From CALWZE01 sp964645785 (GTDB lineage: Bacteria; Bacillota; Clostridia; Oscillospirales; Ruminococcaceae), in assembly GCA_964645785.1 (NCBI GenBank), contig CAZYAV010000010.1:1-57121 (forward strand): a stretch of 57,121 bases of DNA, in the 5' to 3' direction. The notes below the pieces were generated by a model. The model saw only the letters and a list, made by a program, of their open reading frames with translations, made no database searches and was not told the DNA's origin. The position numbers were made by a program, and so were the translations under genes. Position 1 is the first letter of the stretch; every line of letters starts with the position of its first letter. Below are positions 1 to 7,212 of this stretch, piece by piece.

Positions 1-452
1 TCATCCCGCCCGAAGAGATTCAGAACGCGATGGAGAAGCAGATGAAGGCGGAGCGGGAACGCCGCGAGAGCATTCTGCGCGCCGAGGGTGTCAAGCGCAG
101 CCAGATTCTGGAGGCCGAGGGGCAGAAAGAAAGCCAGATTCTGGTTGCCGAGGCGGAAAAGCAGGCCGCCATCCTGCGCGCCGACGCCGTGCGGGAACAG
201 AAGATCCGGGAGGCGCAGGGCGAAGCGGAGGCAATCCGCATGACCCAGACCGCCCTTGCCGAAAGCATCCGGATGCTGAACGAGGCCAACCCCAGCGGCA
301 ATGTCCTCTCGCTCAAGGGCATGGAGGCGTTCGCCAAGGCGGCGGACGGAAAGGCGACCAAAATCATCATCCCCAGCGAGCTGCAATCCCTCGCCGGGCT
401 GGCGACCTCGCTCAAGGCCTTCATTGAGCCGGACGGCGACGCGGCCAAATAA
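1..452 (+). CDS. SPFH/band 7 (stomatin-like) membrane protein, C-terminal part
   Basis: The frame is open from the first base of the window, so only the C-terminal ~150 residues of a protein that begins upstream are present. It opens with IPPEEIQNAMEKQMKAERER, the hallmark of the end of the SPFH (prohibitin/stomatin/flotillin) domain. A long Ala/Glu/Lys/Gln-rich helical stretch follows, with repeats of the type AEGxKxSQILxAE, typical of the coiled coil these proteins use to oligomerise into membrane-bound rings. The tail (KIIIPSELQSLAGLATSLK) matches the usual end of stomatin-like proteins. In bacteria such proteins, including QmcA, are anchored by an N-terminal membrane segment (not visible here) and often paired with an NfeD protease-like partner. 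A strong terminator follows 24 bases after the stop, so this is the last gene of its transcript. The family call is secure; the specific role is unknown. Confidence 0.9.
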   Translation, partial: IPPEEIQNAMEKQMKAERERRESILRAEGVKRSQILEAEGQKESQILVAEAEKQAAILRADAVREQKIREAQGEAEAIRMTQTALAESIRMLNEANPSGNVLSLKGMEAFAKAADGKATKIIIPSELQSLAGLATSLKAFIEPDGDAAK

Positions 453-476
453 ACCGCTCCACAACAGAACACGGCC

Positions 477-521
477 GCCCGCCCGGGGCAGTATGGCGCT
501 GCCCCGGGCGGGCTTTGTTTT
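477..521 (+). terminator. Intrinsic terminator after the SPFH gene
   Basis: A perfect 14-bp stem (GCCCGCCCGGGGCA at 477-490 with its complement at 500-513), a 9-base loop, then a T-rich run on the plus strand. Confidence 0.9.
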
Positions 522-1100
522 GCTGCGGCTCCCGCAGACAGCGCCGCGCGATTGGTCCGTGCGCCGCCTGACGGTGGCCGCGCACGGAACAGGCTGCTGA
601 CCACACACCGCCCCGCTTTGTTTGCCCCCGCCGTTCCTGATTTTTCGCCGGCTGCATGGCGGCCATGCCCGGCGCGGCTCGGTCAAATACACCGTTTGTA
701 GGGCACGGCGGGCGTTCCGGGCTCGGCGCAGGCCGCCATACCCCGCAAAAATCCAAGCCGCTGTTATCTTTTTGCCGTTTTGTGCTATACTGTTTTCGGA
801 GGGATTCGCCGGCAGGCGCTTCCTGCGCCGGATTGATTTTTCTGTCACAGGGGCAAAAAGCTTCCAAAAAGCCGGCGACCGGCGGCCATCCTTTGCCCGG
901 CGGGCATGGGGCTGCTGTCAGCCGGAAGTCAAAACGCCCGCGTCCCGCCTCCCCGTGGCGGTCATCGCCATCCCGGTTTGGACAAGGCAGGGGCAGGACG
1001 TGAAAAAACAGCCGGGTCTCTCCCGTTGCCGGGAATATTCCGGGCAAAAGCCCCCAAAGCAGATGGCAAGTGCCTGGAAACAGGGAAAATTCAACCAACT
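522..1100. other. Intergenic stretch, no gene recognised
   Basis: About 580 bases between the SPFH terminator and the flavodoxin. Open frames exist on both strands but have no credible ribosome-binding site or family resemblance and look like high-G+C artefacts. There is a short G+C hairpin (GGCGC at 815-819 with GCGCC at 825-829) followed by a T-rich run. I looked for a cobalamin or FMN riboswitch because a corrinoid gene lies downstream, and saw no convincing core. Confidence 0.4.
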
Positions 1101-1114
1101 GGAGGAACATGAAA

Positions 1115-1585
1115 ATGAGCAAAAAACTGGTGGCCTACTTTTCCGCAAGCGGCGTGACAAAGGCCGCCGCCGAGCGTCTGGCGAAAGCGGTGGACGCGGA
1201 TTTATTTGAAATCAAGCCGCAGGTTCCCTACACCCGCGCCGACCTTGACTGGACAAACAAAACGAGCCGCAGCTCCGTCGAGATGGGCGACCCCAATTCC
1301 CGCCCCGCCATCGCGGAGCCCCTTGCCAATCCGGGCGATTACGACACCGTGTTTCTCGGCTTCCCGATTTGGTGGTATGTCGCGCCGACCATCATCGACA
1401 CCTTTGTGGAAAGCTGTGACTTTTCCGGCAAGACCATCGTTCCCTTTGCGACCAGCGGCAGCAGCGGCATGGGCAAAACGGTCGACGTCCTCAAGGCGCT
1501 CTGCCCCGCCGCAAACTGGGCGGAGGGCAAGATGCTCAATCATGTTTCGGACAAGGAGCTGCAGGACTGGGCAAAGCAGTTCTGA
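1115..1585 (+). CDS. Flavodoxin-like FMN protein
   Basis: A 156-residue flavodoxin-fold protein, probably a cytosolic low-potential one-electron carrier that binds FMN. The first strand and phosphate-binding loop are KLVAYFSASGVTKAAAERLA, where the usual TxTGNT loop is replaced by SASGVTK as in the short flavodoxin_4-type family. The FPIWWYVAP motif near residue 85 is the 60s-type loop whose aromatic residue stacks on the flavin. PFATSGSSGMGKTVDVLKAL forms the third loop. Two in-frame ATGs exist (1109 and 1115). GGAGG at 1101-1105 is 9 bases from the second but only 3 from the first, so 1115 is chosen. The gene is followed by a loose inverted repeat (1613-1623 with 1646-1656). Its electron-transfer partner is not evident; a redox link to the CMD gene downstream is only inference. 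Confidence 0.88.
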   Translation: MSKKLVAYFSASGVTKAAAERLAKAVDADLFEIKPQVPYTRADLDWTNKTSRSSVEMGDPNSRPAIAEPLANPGDYDTVFLGFPIWWYVAPTIIDTFVESCDFSGKTIVPFATSGSSGMGKTVDVLKALCPAANWAEGKMLNHVSDKELQDWAKQF

Positions 1586-1876
1586 GCCGCAGCATAAAGC
1601 CCTGACCCGGCCGCGCGGGCGGCGGATTCTGCGGGGAACCGCTTTGCCGCCCGCGCGCTTCGGCGTTTTGCGGCGGCTATCCGCCTGCCGGGGCTGCGCA
1701 CCCGCCGCCCGGTTCCCGCGATAGAGCGCCTGCGGCCGTCCCGGGAAAGGACAGGCTGCCCTTTTTTATGCGGCAGCCACGCGCCCGGCAGGGCTGTGTT
1801 GCCCGGATGGGCGGTATTTCGTCGCCGCCGGGGCTGCGGCCGGTTCGCGTCACAGGCTTTGAAAGGGAGAATGGAG

Positions 1877-2563
1877 ATGGATTTACGGATTACCGACCCG
1901 GAATTTGTGGAGCGCTTCGAGCATTTTGCCATGGACGAGGTCCCGAATGACGAGAGCGCCCGGCTGGATGACAAGACCCGCTATATGGCGATTCTCGCAA
2001 CCCTGATCGGCTGCGGCGGCACAGAGGCATACCGGGAAATACTGCCGCAGGCGCTTAAAAGCGGGCTTACGCCGGTGATGGTCAAGGAGATTGTCTATCA
2101 GGCGACCGATTATCTGGGCTATGGCCGGATGCTGCCCTTCCTCCACTGCACCAACCAGGTTTTTGAGCAAAACGGCATCCCGCTGCCCCTCGAGGGGCAG
2201 GCCACCACGACCCTTGAAAACCGGCTTGAAAAGGGAATTGAAGTGCAGGTGAAAATCTTCGGCGAGCATATGCAGGAGGCCTGGAAGGCGGGTTCAATCA
2301 ACCGGTTGCTGGCGGCAAACTGCTTTGGGGATTACTACACCCGCAAGGGGCTTGCGCTGGCCGAGCGGGAGCTCATTACCTTTTGCTTCCTGCTGGCGCA
2401 GGGCGGCTGCGAGCCGCAGCTGACCTCCCACGCAAAGGGGAACATGAACATGGGCAACAGCCGGGAGTTTCTGATGAAAGTGGTTCTGCAATGCCTGCCG
2501 TACATCGGCTATCCCCGCAGCTTAAACGCCATGAGCTGCATCAGCCGCGCGGCCGAGCAGTGA
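1877..2563 (+). CDS. Carboxymuconolactone decarboxylase (CMD/AhpD-like) family protein
   Basis: A 228-residue protein that appears to contain two CMD-type helical units. The first has RYMAILATLIGCGGTEAYREI followed by VMVKEIVYQATDYLGYGRML. The second has ERELITFCFLLAQGGCEPQLTSH followed by KVVLQCLPYIGYPR. The family includes gamma-carboxymuconolactone decarboxylases and AhpD thiol reductases. The second unit keeps the ExxxxC and distal His pattern but has no CXXC pair, so a classical AhpD disulfide reductase is unlikely. In anaerobic Firmicutes two-unit CMD proteins are common and mostly uncharacterised; a dehydrating or thiol-dependent redox role is a guess. The start at 1877 is preferred over the ATG at 1871 because GGGAG at 1865-1869 is 7 bases from it. 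The gene lies 115 bases upstream of the methyltransferase pair. Confidence 0.85.
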   Translation: MDLRITDPEFVERFEHFAMDEVPNDESARLDDKTRYMAILATLIGCGGTEAYREILPQALKSGLTPVMVKEIVYQATDYLGYGRMLPFLHCTNQVFEQNGIPLPLEGQATTTLENRLEKGIEVQVKIFGEHMQEAWKAGSINRLLAANCFGDYYTRKGLALAERELITFCFLLAQGGCEPQLTSHAKGNMNMGNSREFLMKVVLQCLPYIGYPRSLNAMSCISRAAEQ

Positions 2564-2677
2564 GGCCAAAGGCCGCCGCCCGCCGGGCTGCCGGCCTTCC
2601 CTTGCCCCCGCGCCGCTTTTTCTGACGGCCGGCGCGCTTTGCGGCGGGGGTGTATAAAGAAAGCGAAGAGGTAGCGC

Positions 2678-3478
2678 ATGATTTTTATCGGCGAAAAAAT
2701 CAACGGATCCGTCCCCCGTGTCGCGCGGGCAATCGCCGGGCGGGATGCGGATTATATCCGCACGCTCGCCCGGGCGCAGGCGGAGGCGGGCGCGGCGTAC
2801 ATCGACGTCTGCGCGGCCGTCGAGGATGCGGCCGAGCTTGACGTGCTCGAATGGCTCATCGGGCTGGTGCAGGAAGTCACCGAGCTGCCGGTCTGCGTGG
2901 ATTCCCCAAACGCGGGCAGCTGCGTCGCCGCCATGCGCTTTTGCAATCGCCCCGGCATCCTCAATTCGGTTTCCGGCGCGGGCGGCAAATGCGACATTAT
3001 TTTCCCCGCCATCGCCGGGACGGGCTGGCAGTGCATCGCGCTGCTGTGCGAAAGGGAGATTCCCGCCTCCGCCGCCGGGCGGCTCGAGGTGTTCCGCCGA
3101 ATCCTCGACAAGGCCGACCGGTACGGCGTCCCGCCGGAAAAGCTGTACATTGACCCGATGGTGGAGATGCTCTGCACCGCGCCAAGCGGCATCGGCACGC
3201 TGCTGGAGGTCATGCGGCAGCTTCGCGAAGAGCAGCCGTCCGTCCACATCACCGGCGCGGTTTCCAACATCTCGTTCAACCTCCCGGCGCGGCGCCTGCT
3301 CAACCAGGCGTTTGTGCTGCTTGCAATGCAGGCGGGGATGGATTCCGCCATCCTTGACCCCACCGACCGCGACATGACGGGGATGATTTACGCGGCCGAG
3401 GCGATGCTTGGCCGCGACGAGTTTTGCCTGGACTATATCGCCGCCTATCGCAGCGGGCTGTTCGGCGGCAGGGGCTAA
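2678..3478 (+). CDS. Pterin-binding methyltransferase (MtgA/MetH pterin-domain type)
   Basis: A 266-residue TIM-barrel protein of the pterin-binding family that carries methyl groups between tetrahydrofolate and a corrinoid protein (MtgA, AcsE, MtvA type; the MetH and dihydropteroate synthase domains are relatives). It begins MIFIGEKINGSVPRVARAI, the standard opening, then AYIDVCAA, ELPVCVDSPNAG (the pterin-binding D-S-P/N strand), NSVSGAGGKCDIIFP and ITGAVSNISFNLPARRLLNQ, whose G-x-SN-x-S-F motif is diagnostic. The AGMDSAILDP strand near the C-terminus is also typical. GAAGAGGT at 2665-2672 fixes the start. The corrinoid protein follows after 63 bases, so the two probably form a methyl-corrinoid:tetrahydrofolate relay. 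No substrate-specific methyltransferase (MttB, MtaB, MtvB type) or RamA-like reactivator is nearby, so the methyl donor cannot be read from context. Confidence 0.9.
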   Translation: MIFIGEKINGSVPRVARAIAGRDADYIRTLARAQAEAGAAYIDVCAAVEDAAELDVLEWLIGLVQEVTELPVCVDSPNAGSCVAAMRFCNRPGILNSVSGAGGKCDIIFPAIAGTGWQCIALLCEREIPASAAGRLEVFRRILDKADRYGVPPEKLYIDPMVEMLCTAPSGIGTLLEVMRQLREEQPSVHITGAVSNISFNLPARRLLNQAFVLLAMQAGMDSAILDPTDRDMTGMIYAAEAMLGRDEFCLDYIAAYRSGLFGGRG

Positions 3479-3541
3479 AGCCGCCGAGCCCGGGCGGAAA
3501 TTGCCCGAAACCAATTAACATTTTCGAGGGGGACTGCATGT

Positions 3542-4174
3542 ATGTCCAAAATCAAAGAGGTTGCGGAGGCCGTCCAATACGGCAAAGCAAAGCTCGTCGG
3601 CGGGCTGGTTCAGGAGGCGCTGGACGCCGGCTGCGACCCAAACGACATCCTCAACCAGGGCATGATTGACGCGATGCAGGTTGTCGGCGAGAAATTCAAA
3701 AACGGGGAAATTTTCGTCCCGGAAATGCTGGTTGCGGCGCGAACCATGAAAAAGGGCGTTGCGGTTCTCAAGCCGCACCTCGCCGCCGGCGCCGCGGGCG
3801 CATCGGGCAAAATCATCCTCGGCACCGTTGCGGGCGACCTGCACGATATCGGCAAAAATCTCGTCGGCATGATGTTTGAATCCGCCGGCTTTGAGGTCAT
3901 TGACCTCGGCGTGGATGTCCCAATCGAGCGGTTTATCGAGACCTATCGGGAAAACCCGGACACCAAAATCATCGCCTGCTCCGCCCTCCTCACCACCACC
4001 ATGCCCTCGCTGGAGGCGACGGTCAAGGCGATTAACGATTCGGACTTCCGCGCCAAGGTCAAGGTGATGGTCGGCGGCGCGCCGATTACGCAGGCGTTTG
4101 CCGACAAAATCGGCGCTGACGCCTACACGCCGGACGCAGCCTCTGCGGCGCAGAAAGCGGCGGAGCTCGCCTGA
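3542..4174 (+). CDS. Corrinoid (cobalamin-binding) methyl-carrier protein
   Basis: A 210-residue two-domain corrinoid protein of the MtbC/MttC/MtvC/MetH-B12 family. Residues 1-85 are the helical cap, with the typical LNQGMIDAMQVVGEKFKNGE and FVPEMLVAARTMKKG. Residues 90-205 are the Rossmann-like cobalamin domain. The DxHxxG motif is seen as GDLHDIGKNLVGMM, placing the cobalt-ligand histidine at about residue 101. SALLTTTM (about 147-154) and the glycine-rich GGAPIT strand complete the binding site. It shuttles methyl groups between a substrate-specific methyltransferase, absent here, and the pterin methyltransferase encoded just upstream. The sequence GAGGGGG at 3526-3532 is 9 bases from the chosen ATG. 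An out-of-frame ATG at 3538 is ignored. Confidence 0.95.
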   Translation: MSKIKEVAEAVQYGKAKLVGGLVQEALDAGCDPNDILNQGMIDAMQVVGEKFKNGEIFVPEMLVAARTMKKGVAVLKPHLAAGAAGASGKIILGTVAGDLHDIGKNLVGMMFESAGFEVIDLGVDVPIERFIETYRENPDTKIIACSALLTTTMPSLEATVKAINDSDFRAKVKVMVGGAPITQAFADKIGADAYTPDAASAAQKAAELA

Positions 4175-4517
4175 CCGCGTCCCCTGCCCGCGCCCGCTCA
4201 CCGGCGTTCTTCTGCCGCAAAAGGCGCGGCGGCGCGAGCCGGTCTTTTCCCGGCGGCGGGCGAACCGAATCCGGCGGCCGGGGCGCATCCCGCGTGCATC
4301 CGTGCGGGTTTTCGGCAAAGCCGAACCGTCCCCTGCTCCCCTCGGATACCGAACCGATTCCGTCCGCAGGGTATCTTGCCTAGCTCCCGGGCAAGCCGCA
4401 AAAGCGCCAATTCGCGCGTTGATTTTCCGGAATTCCCGCGGCTTTTCTGTTTGGAGGCGACGCCCTCCGCGCAGGCATTCGTACGGGCGGCGGCCGGAGT
4501 CCCGACAACACAGTCCA

Positions 4518-4560
4518 AAAGAGCCTCGACCGCCAAGCCGGGTCGGGGCTCTTTCTTTTT
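4518..4560 (+). terminator. Intrinsic terminator of the corrinoid operon
   Basis: A 14-bp stem with one G-T wobble (4518-4531 with 4541-4554), a 9-base loop, then CTTTTT on the plus strand. It lies about 340 bases past the corrinoid stop codon, leaving a long 3' untranslated tail. Confidence 0.8.
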
Positions 4561-4796
4561 GCCGCTGTTTCCCCCTCCGGCCGCCGGTTTATCTGCAAAG
4601 CCCGGCCGCCTGGCTTTGCGGGACGGTTGGGAATCCGGACAATGGCAACTGCACGCGGAATAATCGGGGCGCCGTCTGGTCTGTACCCGTGGCGGCCGTA
4701 AAGTCCAAATCCCGGCATTGGCAGGCGCATGACCGGCACAGCCGATGGTACGGGCACGGTTACAGGGAGATAATAAGCGATTCTCTGCGTCCAAAA

Positions 4797-4840
4797 GGGC
4801 GCGGCAGCCGCCGCTTGGGCGGCTCGCGCACAGCCCCCGG
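4797..4840. repeat. Intergenic direct repeat, copy A
   Basis: 44 bases are identical to 5029-5072 (offset 232). Weaker similarity continues for about 45 bases (a CACTTTTC-like stretch and a TGCACAGGAA stretch recur). The repeat core contains an internal hairpin, AGCCGCC with GGGCGGCT around GCTT. Confidence 0.85.
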
Positions 4841-5028
4841 GAACCGCGGGCACTTTTCAACTTTTCCCTGCACAGGAACTCAACTATATTGTCGGGTTGG
4901 AAAGGGTTTTGTCCGGCAGCCGCCGCACACCGGCCGACAAAATGACCGGGGTAATGCAAATGGCAGGGGCAGGCGGCGCGTGCCCCGTTCCTTTACGCGC
5001 ATGAATGCGGCGGACAGGGGCGCCGGCG

Positions 5029-5072
5029 GGGCGCGGCAGCCGCCGCTTGGGCGGCTCGCGCACAGCCCCCGG
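5029..5072. repeat. Intergenic direct repeat, copy B
   Basis: Second copy of the repeat at 4797-4840, with degenerate similarity continuing to about 5116. It carries the same internal hairpin. Confidence 0.85.
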
Positions 5073-5153
5073 AAATCGTGGCGCTTTTCCGCTCCCACCC
5101 TTGCACAGGAATCCAACGGACGCGTATTCCCGGCAAGCCCTTTTTGTGCAAAC

Positions 5154-5180
5154 AAAAAGCGCCCGGATGTCAAAATCCGG
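5154..5180 (-). terminator. Intrinsic terminator of glycan operon 1
   Basis: On the minus strand CCGGAT and ATCCGG (5175-5180 and 5163-5168) form a 6-bp stem with a 6-base loop, followed by GCGC and a T5 run. It lies 65 bases beyond the ylmH stop codon. Confidence 0.7.
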
Positions 5181-5244
5181 CCGCTCCCTTTGCCGGCTCC
5201 CAAACCGGCCAAACGACCCGGCGGCCGCAGGCACCGCCGGTCGC

Positions 5245-6018
5245 TCAGAGATACTTTTCGATTGTGATAAAGGTGCGGCCTTTTTTGCTCTGTCCGCCAA
5301 CGGCGGAGAGGCGAATCTTCCCAAAGCCGCGCGCGGAGACCCTGTCCCCCGCCTCCAGCAACTTCGCGGGGGAGGTACAGGGCTGCCAGTTGAGGGACAC
5401 AGCCCCCTGCCGGATCAGCTCGGCCGCGCGGGTTCGGGACAGGCCAAATCCCTCGGCGGTCACGCTGTCCAGCCGCACCGACATAACCGTTGCCGTCTTT
5501 TCCGCAAATTGCGGCGCGGGCACGGCGTCCAGGCTCCCCGGGCGCGCCTGCACGCTCACCCGCCCAATCCTGTCCAGCTGCTCCATGATATACGGCGCAA
5601 TCTCCTCGCCGCAGATCAGTATCGGCGGGTCGGCCGACGCAAGGATGTCCCCCAGCTTTTCCCGCCGCAGCCCAAGCGCCATCAGCGAGCCGAGGATGTC
5701 CCGGTGGCCGGGCGTCTCCCCCTTTGTCACCAGCTCGAGCGCGGCAACCGGCGCGGCGACCTCGTAATCGACCCCATACGGCCGAAAGACGCCCAGCGTG
5801 CGCTCCGCCTCGGGGTAGCCGCCCTCGAACGAGAGCGCAGCGTATTCCGTCAGCTCCCGCACGGCGGCAAGCAGGCCGCGCTGCGCCGGGGTCAGGAAGT
5901 CGGTGAATTCGTAGCTGCCGCGCGCCTGCGCGCGGCGCGCAAGGTCAAGCGCGCGGCAGATAAGCAGCCGGTCGTCCGGGTCGGCGGTGTATTTCTGGGC
6001 AATCTGCGCGTTGTTCAT
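5245..6018 (-). CDS. ylmH: YlmH-family RNA-binding protein with C-terminal S4 domain
   Basis: A 257-residue protein, the usual length of YlmH. The N-terminal part has FTDFLTPAQRGLLAAV and the conserved FEGGYPEAERTLGVFRPYG region. The middle carries the HRDILGSLMALGLRREKLGDI block. The C-terminal ~70 residues are an S4 RNA-binding domain (MSVRLDSVTAEGFGLSRTRAAELI, then GDRVSARGFGKIRL). YlmH proteins bind ribosomal or tRNA-containing complexes and act in ribosome rescue in Firmicutes; the gene usually sits in the ylm cluster near ftsZ and divIVA. Here it is the last gene of a polysaccharide operon, and its ATG overlaps the stop of the DUF2304 gene by four bases (ATGA), implying translational coupling. 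The frame is open further upstream, but that extension overlaps the DUF2304 gene and has no family resemblance. Confidence 0.92.
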   Translation of the reverse strand: MNNAQIAQKYTADPDDRLLICRALDLARRAQARGSYEFTDFLTPAQRGLLAAVRELTEYAALSFEGGYPEAERTLGVFRPYGVDYEVAAPVAALELVTKGETPGHRDILGSLMALGLRREKLGDILASADPPILICGEEIAPYIMEQLDRIGRVSVQARPGSLDAVPAPQFAEKTATVMSVRLDSVTAEGFGLSRTRAAELIRQGAVSLNWQPCTSPAKLLEAGDRVSARGFGKIRLSAVGGQSKKGRTFITIEKYL

Positions 6019-6428
6019 GCCTGCCCGTCCGTCCCGCGCGCCGTCCCCGGCTCCCCCGCGCCGTCGCCCGGCCGCGGTTGGGCGTCCTCCAGCTCCCGGA
6101 TGCGCTTTTCCAGGATTGCCATGCTCTGGATTAGCCGGCGGTTCGTCTGGCTGAACTGCGAGACAATCGAGGTCAGCGAGAGCAGCAGCAGCAGCGAAAT
6201 GCCCGCAAACAGCAGGAACACCGCGTTTACCGGGTTGGACACCCCGATCAGGTCGGAGGTTTTGTAAAGCACCTCCGGCCAAAGCAGAAAGATCACCAGC
6301 GCCAGCCCGCCCGCAATCCACAGCAGGGCGTATTTCAGAATCAGCCGCCCCTTTTTCAGCATGTAAAACAGCACGACAAAGTACAGCAGGATCCCGATGC
6401 TGAGAAAAACCCGCAGGCTTATGTCCAT
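6015..6428 (-). CDS. DUF2304 small membrane protein
   Basis: A 137-residue protein with three predicted membrane segments (about residues 5-23, 32-50 and 67-90), then a helical, coiled-coil-like cytoplasmic segment (SQTNRRLIQSMAILEKRIRELED) and a Gly/Pro/Asp-rich disordered tail. The SNPVNAVFLLFAGISLLLLLSLTS block is characteristic of DUF2304. These proteins are commonly encoded directly after a dolichyl-phosphate-mannose-synthase-like GT2, as here, and may be its membrane partner; that role is inferred from gene order. The ATG overlaps the GT2 stop by one base (TGATG) and its own stop overlaps ylmH by four. A second DUF2304 gene lies at 22447-22812 in the same arrangement. Confidence 0.88.
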   Translation of the reverse strand: MDISLRVFLSIGILLYFVVLFYMLKKGRLILKYALLWIAGGLALVIFLLWPEVLYKTSDLIGVSNPVNAVFLLFAGISLLLLLSLTSIVSQFSQTNRRLIQSMAILEKRIRELEDAQPRPGDGAGEPGTARGTDGQA

Positions 6429-7138
6429 CAGCGTGTCCTCCTTTTTACCGTAAACCGCGCAAGCAGGATGGCGAGCGAGACCTTCACCATGTAATAGGTC
6501 GATTTAAACGGGCTGATCGACGAGCTGCCGGTTGTGCGCTCCCGCATCTCCACCGGCGCCTCCGCCACCCGGAAGCCCGCCATCGTCGCGGCCATAATCG
6601 CCTCCGGTTCGGGGTAATCCTGCGCGTAATTTTCCGCAAAAAACGCGGTCAGCTCCCTGCCGCAGGCGCGGAACCCGCTTGTCACGTCGCTCACCCGCAC
6701 CCCGCACAGCAGCCGCAGCAGCGTTTTGAGAAAGTTGATTCCGAACCGGCGCATAAAGGAGGTCTGGAACCCGCGCTTTTCGATAAAGCGCGAGCCGATG
6801 CACATGTCGCATTCCCCGCGCAGCACCTTTTCCACCAGCAGCGGCAGGAATTCGGGCATGTGCTGGCCGTCGCCGTCCATCTGCACCGTGACGTCGTACC
6901 CCTGCTCCACCGCGTAGCGGTAGCCGGTCTGCACGTTGCCGCCAATCCCGAGGTTGCAGGGCAGGTTGATGTGGTTGAGCCGGTTCTCGTGCAACACCCG
7001 CAGCGTCCCGTCGGTGGAGCAGTCGTTCACAACAACATAATCATACTCTGGGCAGACTGTGCGCAGCTCCTGCACGACCTGCAAAATGCACCCTTCCTCG
7101 TTATAAGCCGGGATAATAATCAATACGCGTTTGTCCAT
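6428..7138 (-). CDS. Family 2 glycosyltransferase, polyprenyl-phosphate glycosyltransferase-like
   Basis: A 236-residue GT-A fold enzyme of the DPMS/GT2 type. It opens VLIIIPAYNEEGCILQVVQEL with the NDCSTDGT nucleotide-binding loop, then VQMDGDGQH (the DxD-like metal site) and IGSRF. VRVSDVTSGFRACGRELTAFF is the signature of polyprenyl-phosphate sugar transferases, and RTTGSSSISPFKSTYYMVKV is the usual C-terminal motif. No C-terminal membrane helices are present, so the neighbouring DUF2304 protein may supply the anchor. It probably transfers a sugar from a nucleotide donor to undecaprenyl phosphate; the sugar cannot be read from sequence. The start is supported by GAGGG four bases upstream. 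Confidence 0.9.
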   Translation of the reverse strand: MDKRVLIIIPAYNEEGCILQVVQELRTVCPEYDYVVVNDCSTDGTLRVLHENRLNHINLPCNLGIGGNVQTGYRYAVEQGYDVTVQMDGDGQHMPEFLPLLVEKVLRGECDMCIGSRFIEKRGFQTSFMRRFGINFLKTLLRLLCGVRVSDVTSGFRACGRELTAFFAENYAQDYPEPEAIMAATMAGFRVAEAPVEMRERTTGSSSISPFKSTYYMVKVSLAILLARFTVKRRTR

Positions 7139-7212
7139 GAAGCCCTCACTGTCCTTGCGCGCGGCGCTCTTTCCGCCGCCGGTTCGCGCTGCATTTTCGA
7201 CCGCGGCCGCCC

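Larger units (their letters stand above)
4175..5153. other. Long intergenic region with repeats, no gene recognised
   Basis: Almost 1 kb between the convergent corrinoid operon and the glycan operon. It contains a plus-strand terminator, two copies of a G+C-rich repeat (listed separately), and a minus-strand terminator at its right end. Open frames run through it on both strands, but none has a ribosome-binding site or recognisable protein signature. Confidence 0.5.

Noticed and set aside
522..1114. Cobalamin or FMN riboswitch upstream of the flavodoxin and corrinoid genes
   Set aside because: Fragments such as GACCGGCGG caught the eye, but the ordered conserved boxes of either riboswitch are not present.
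4098..5267. A plus-strand open frame of about 390 codons after the corrinoid gene
   Set aside because: It starts inside the corrinoid gene, runs through a terminator and repeats, and is Arg/Pro-rich without any family resemblance.
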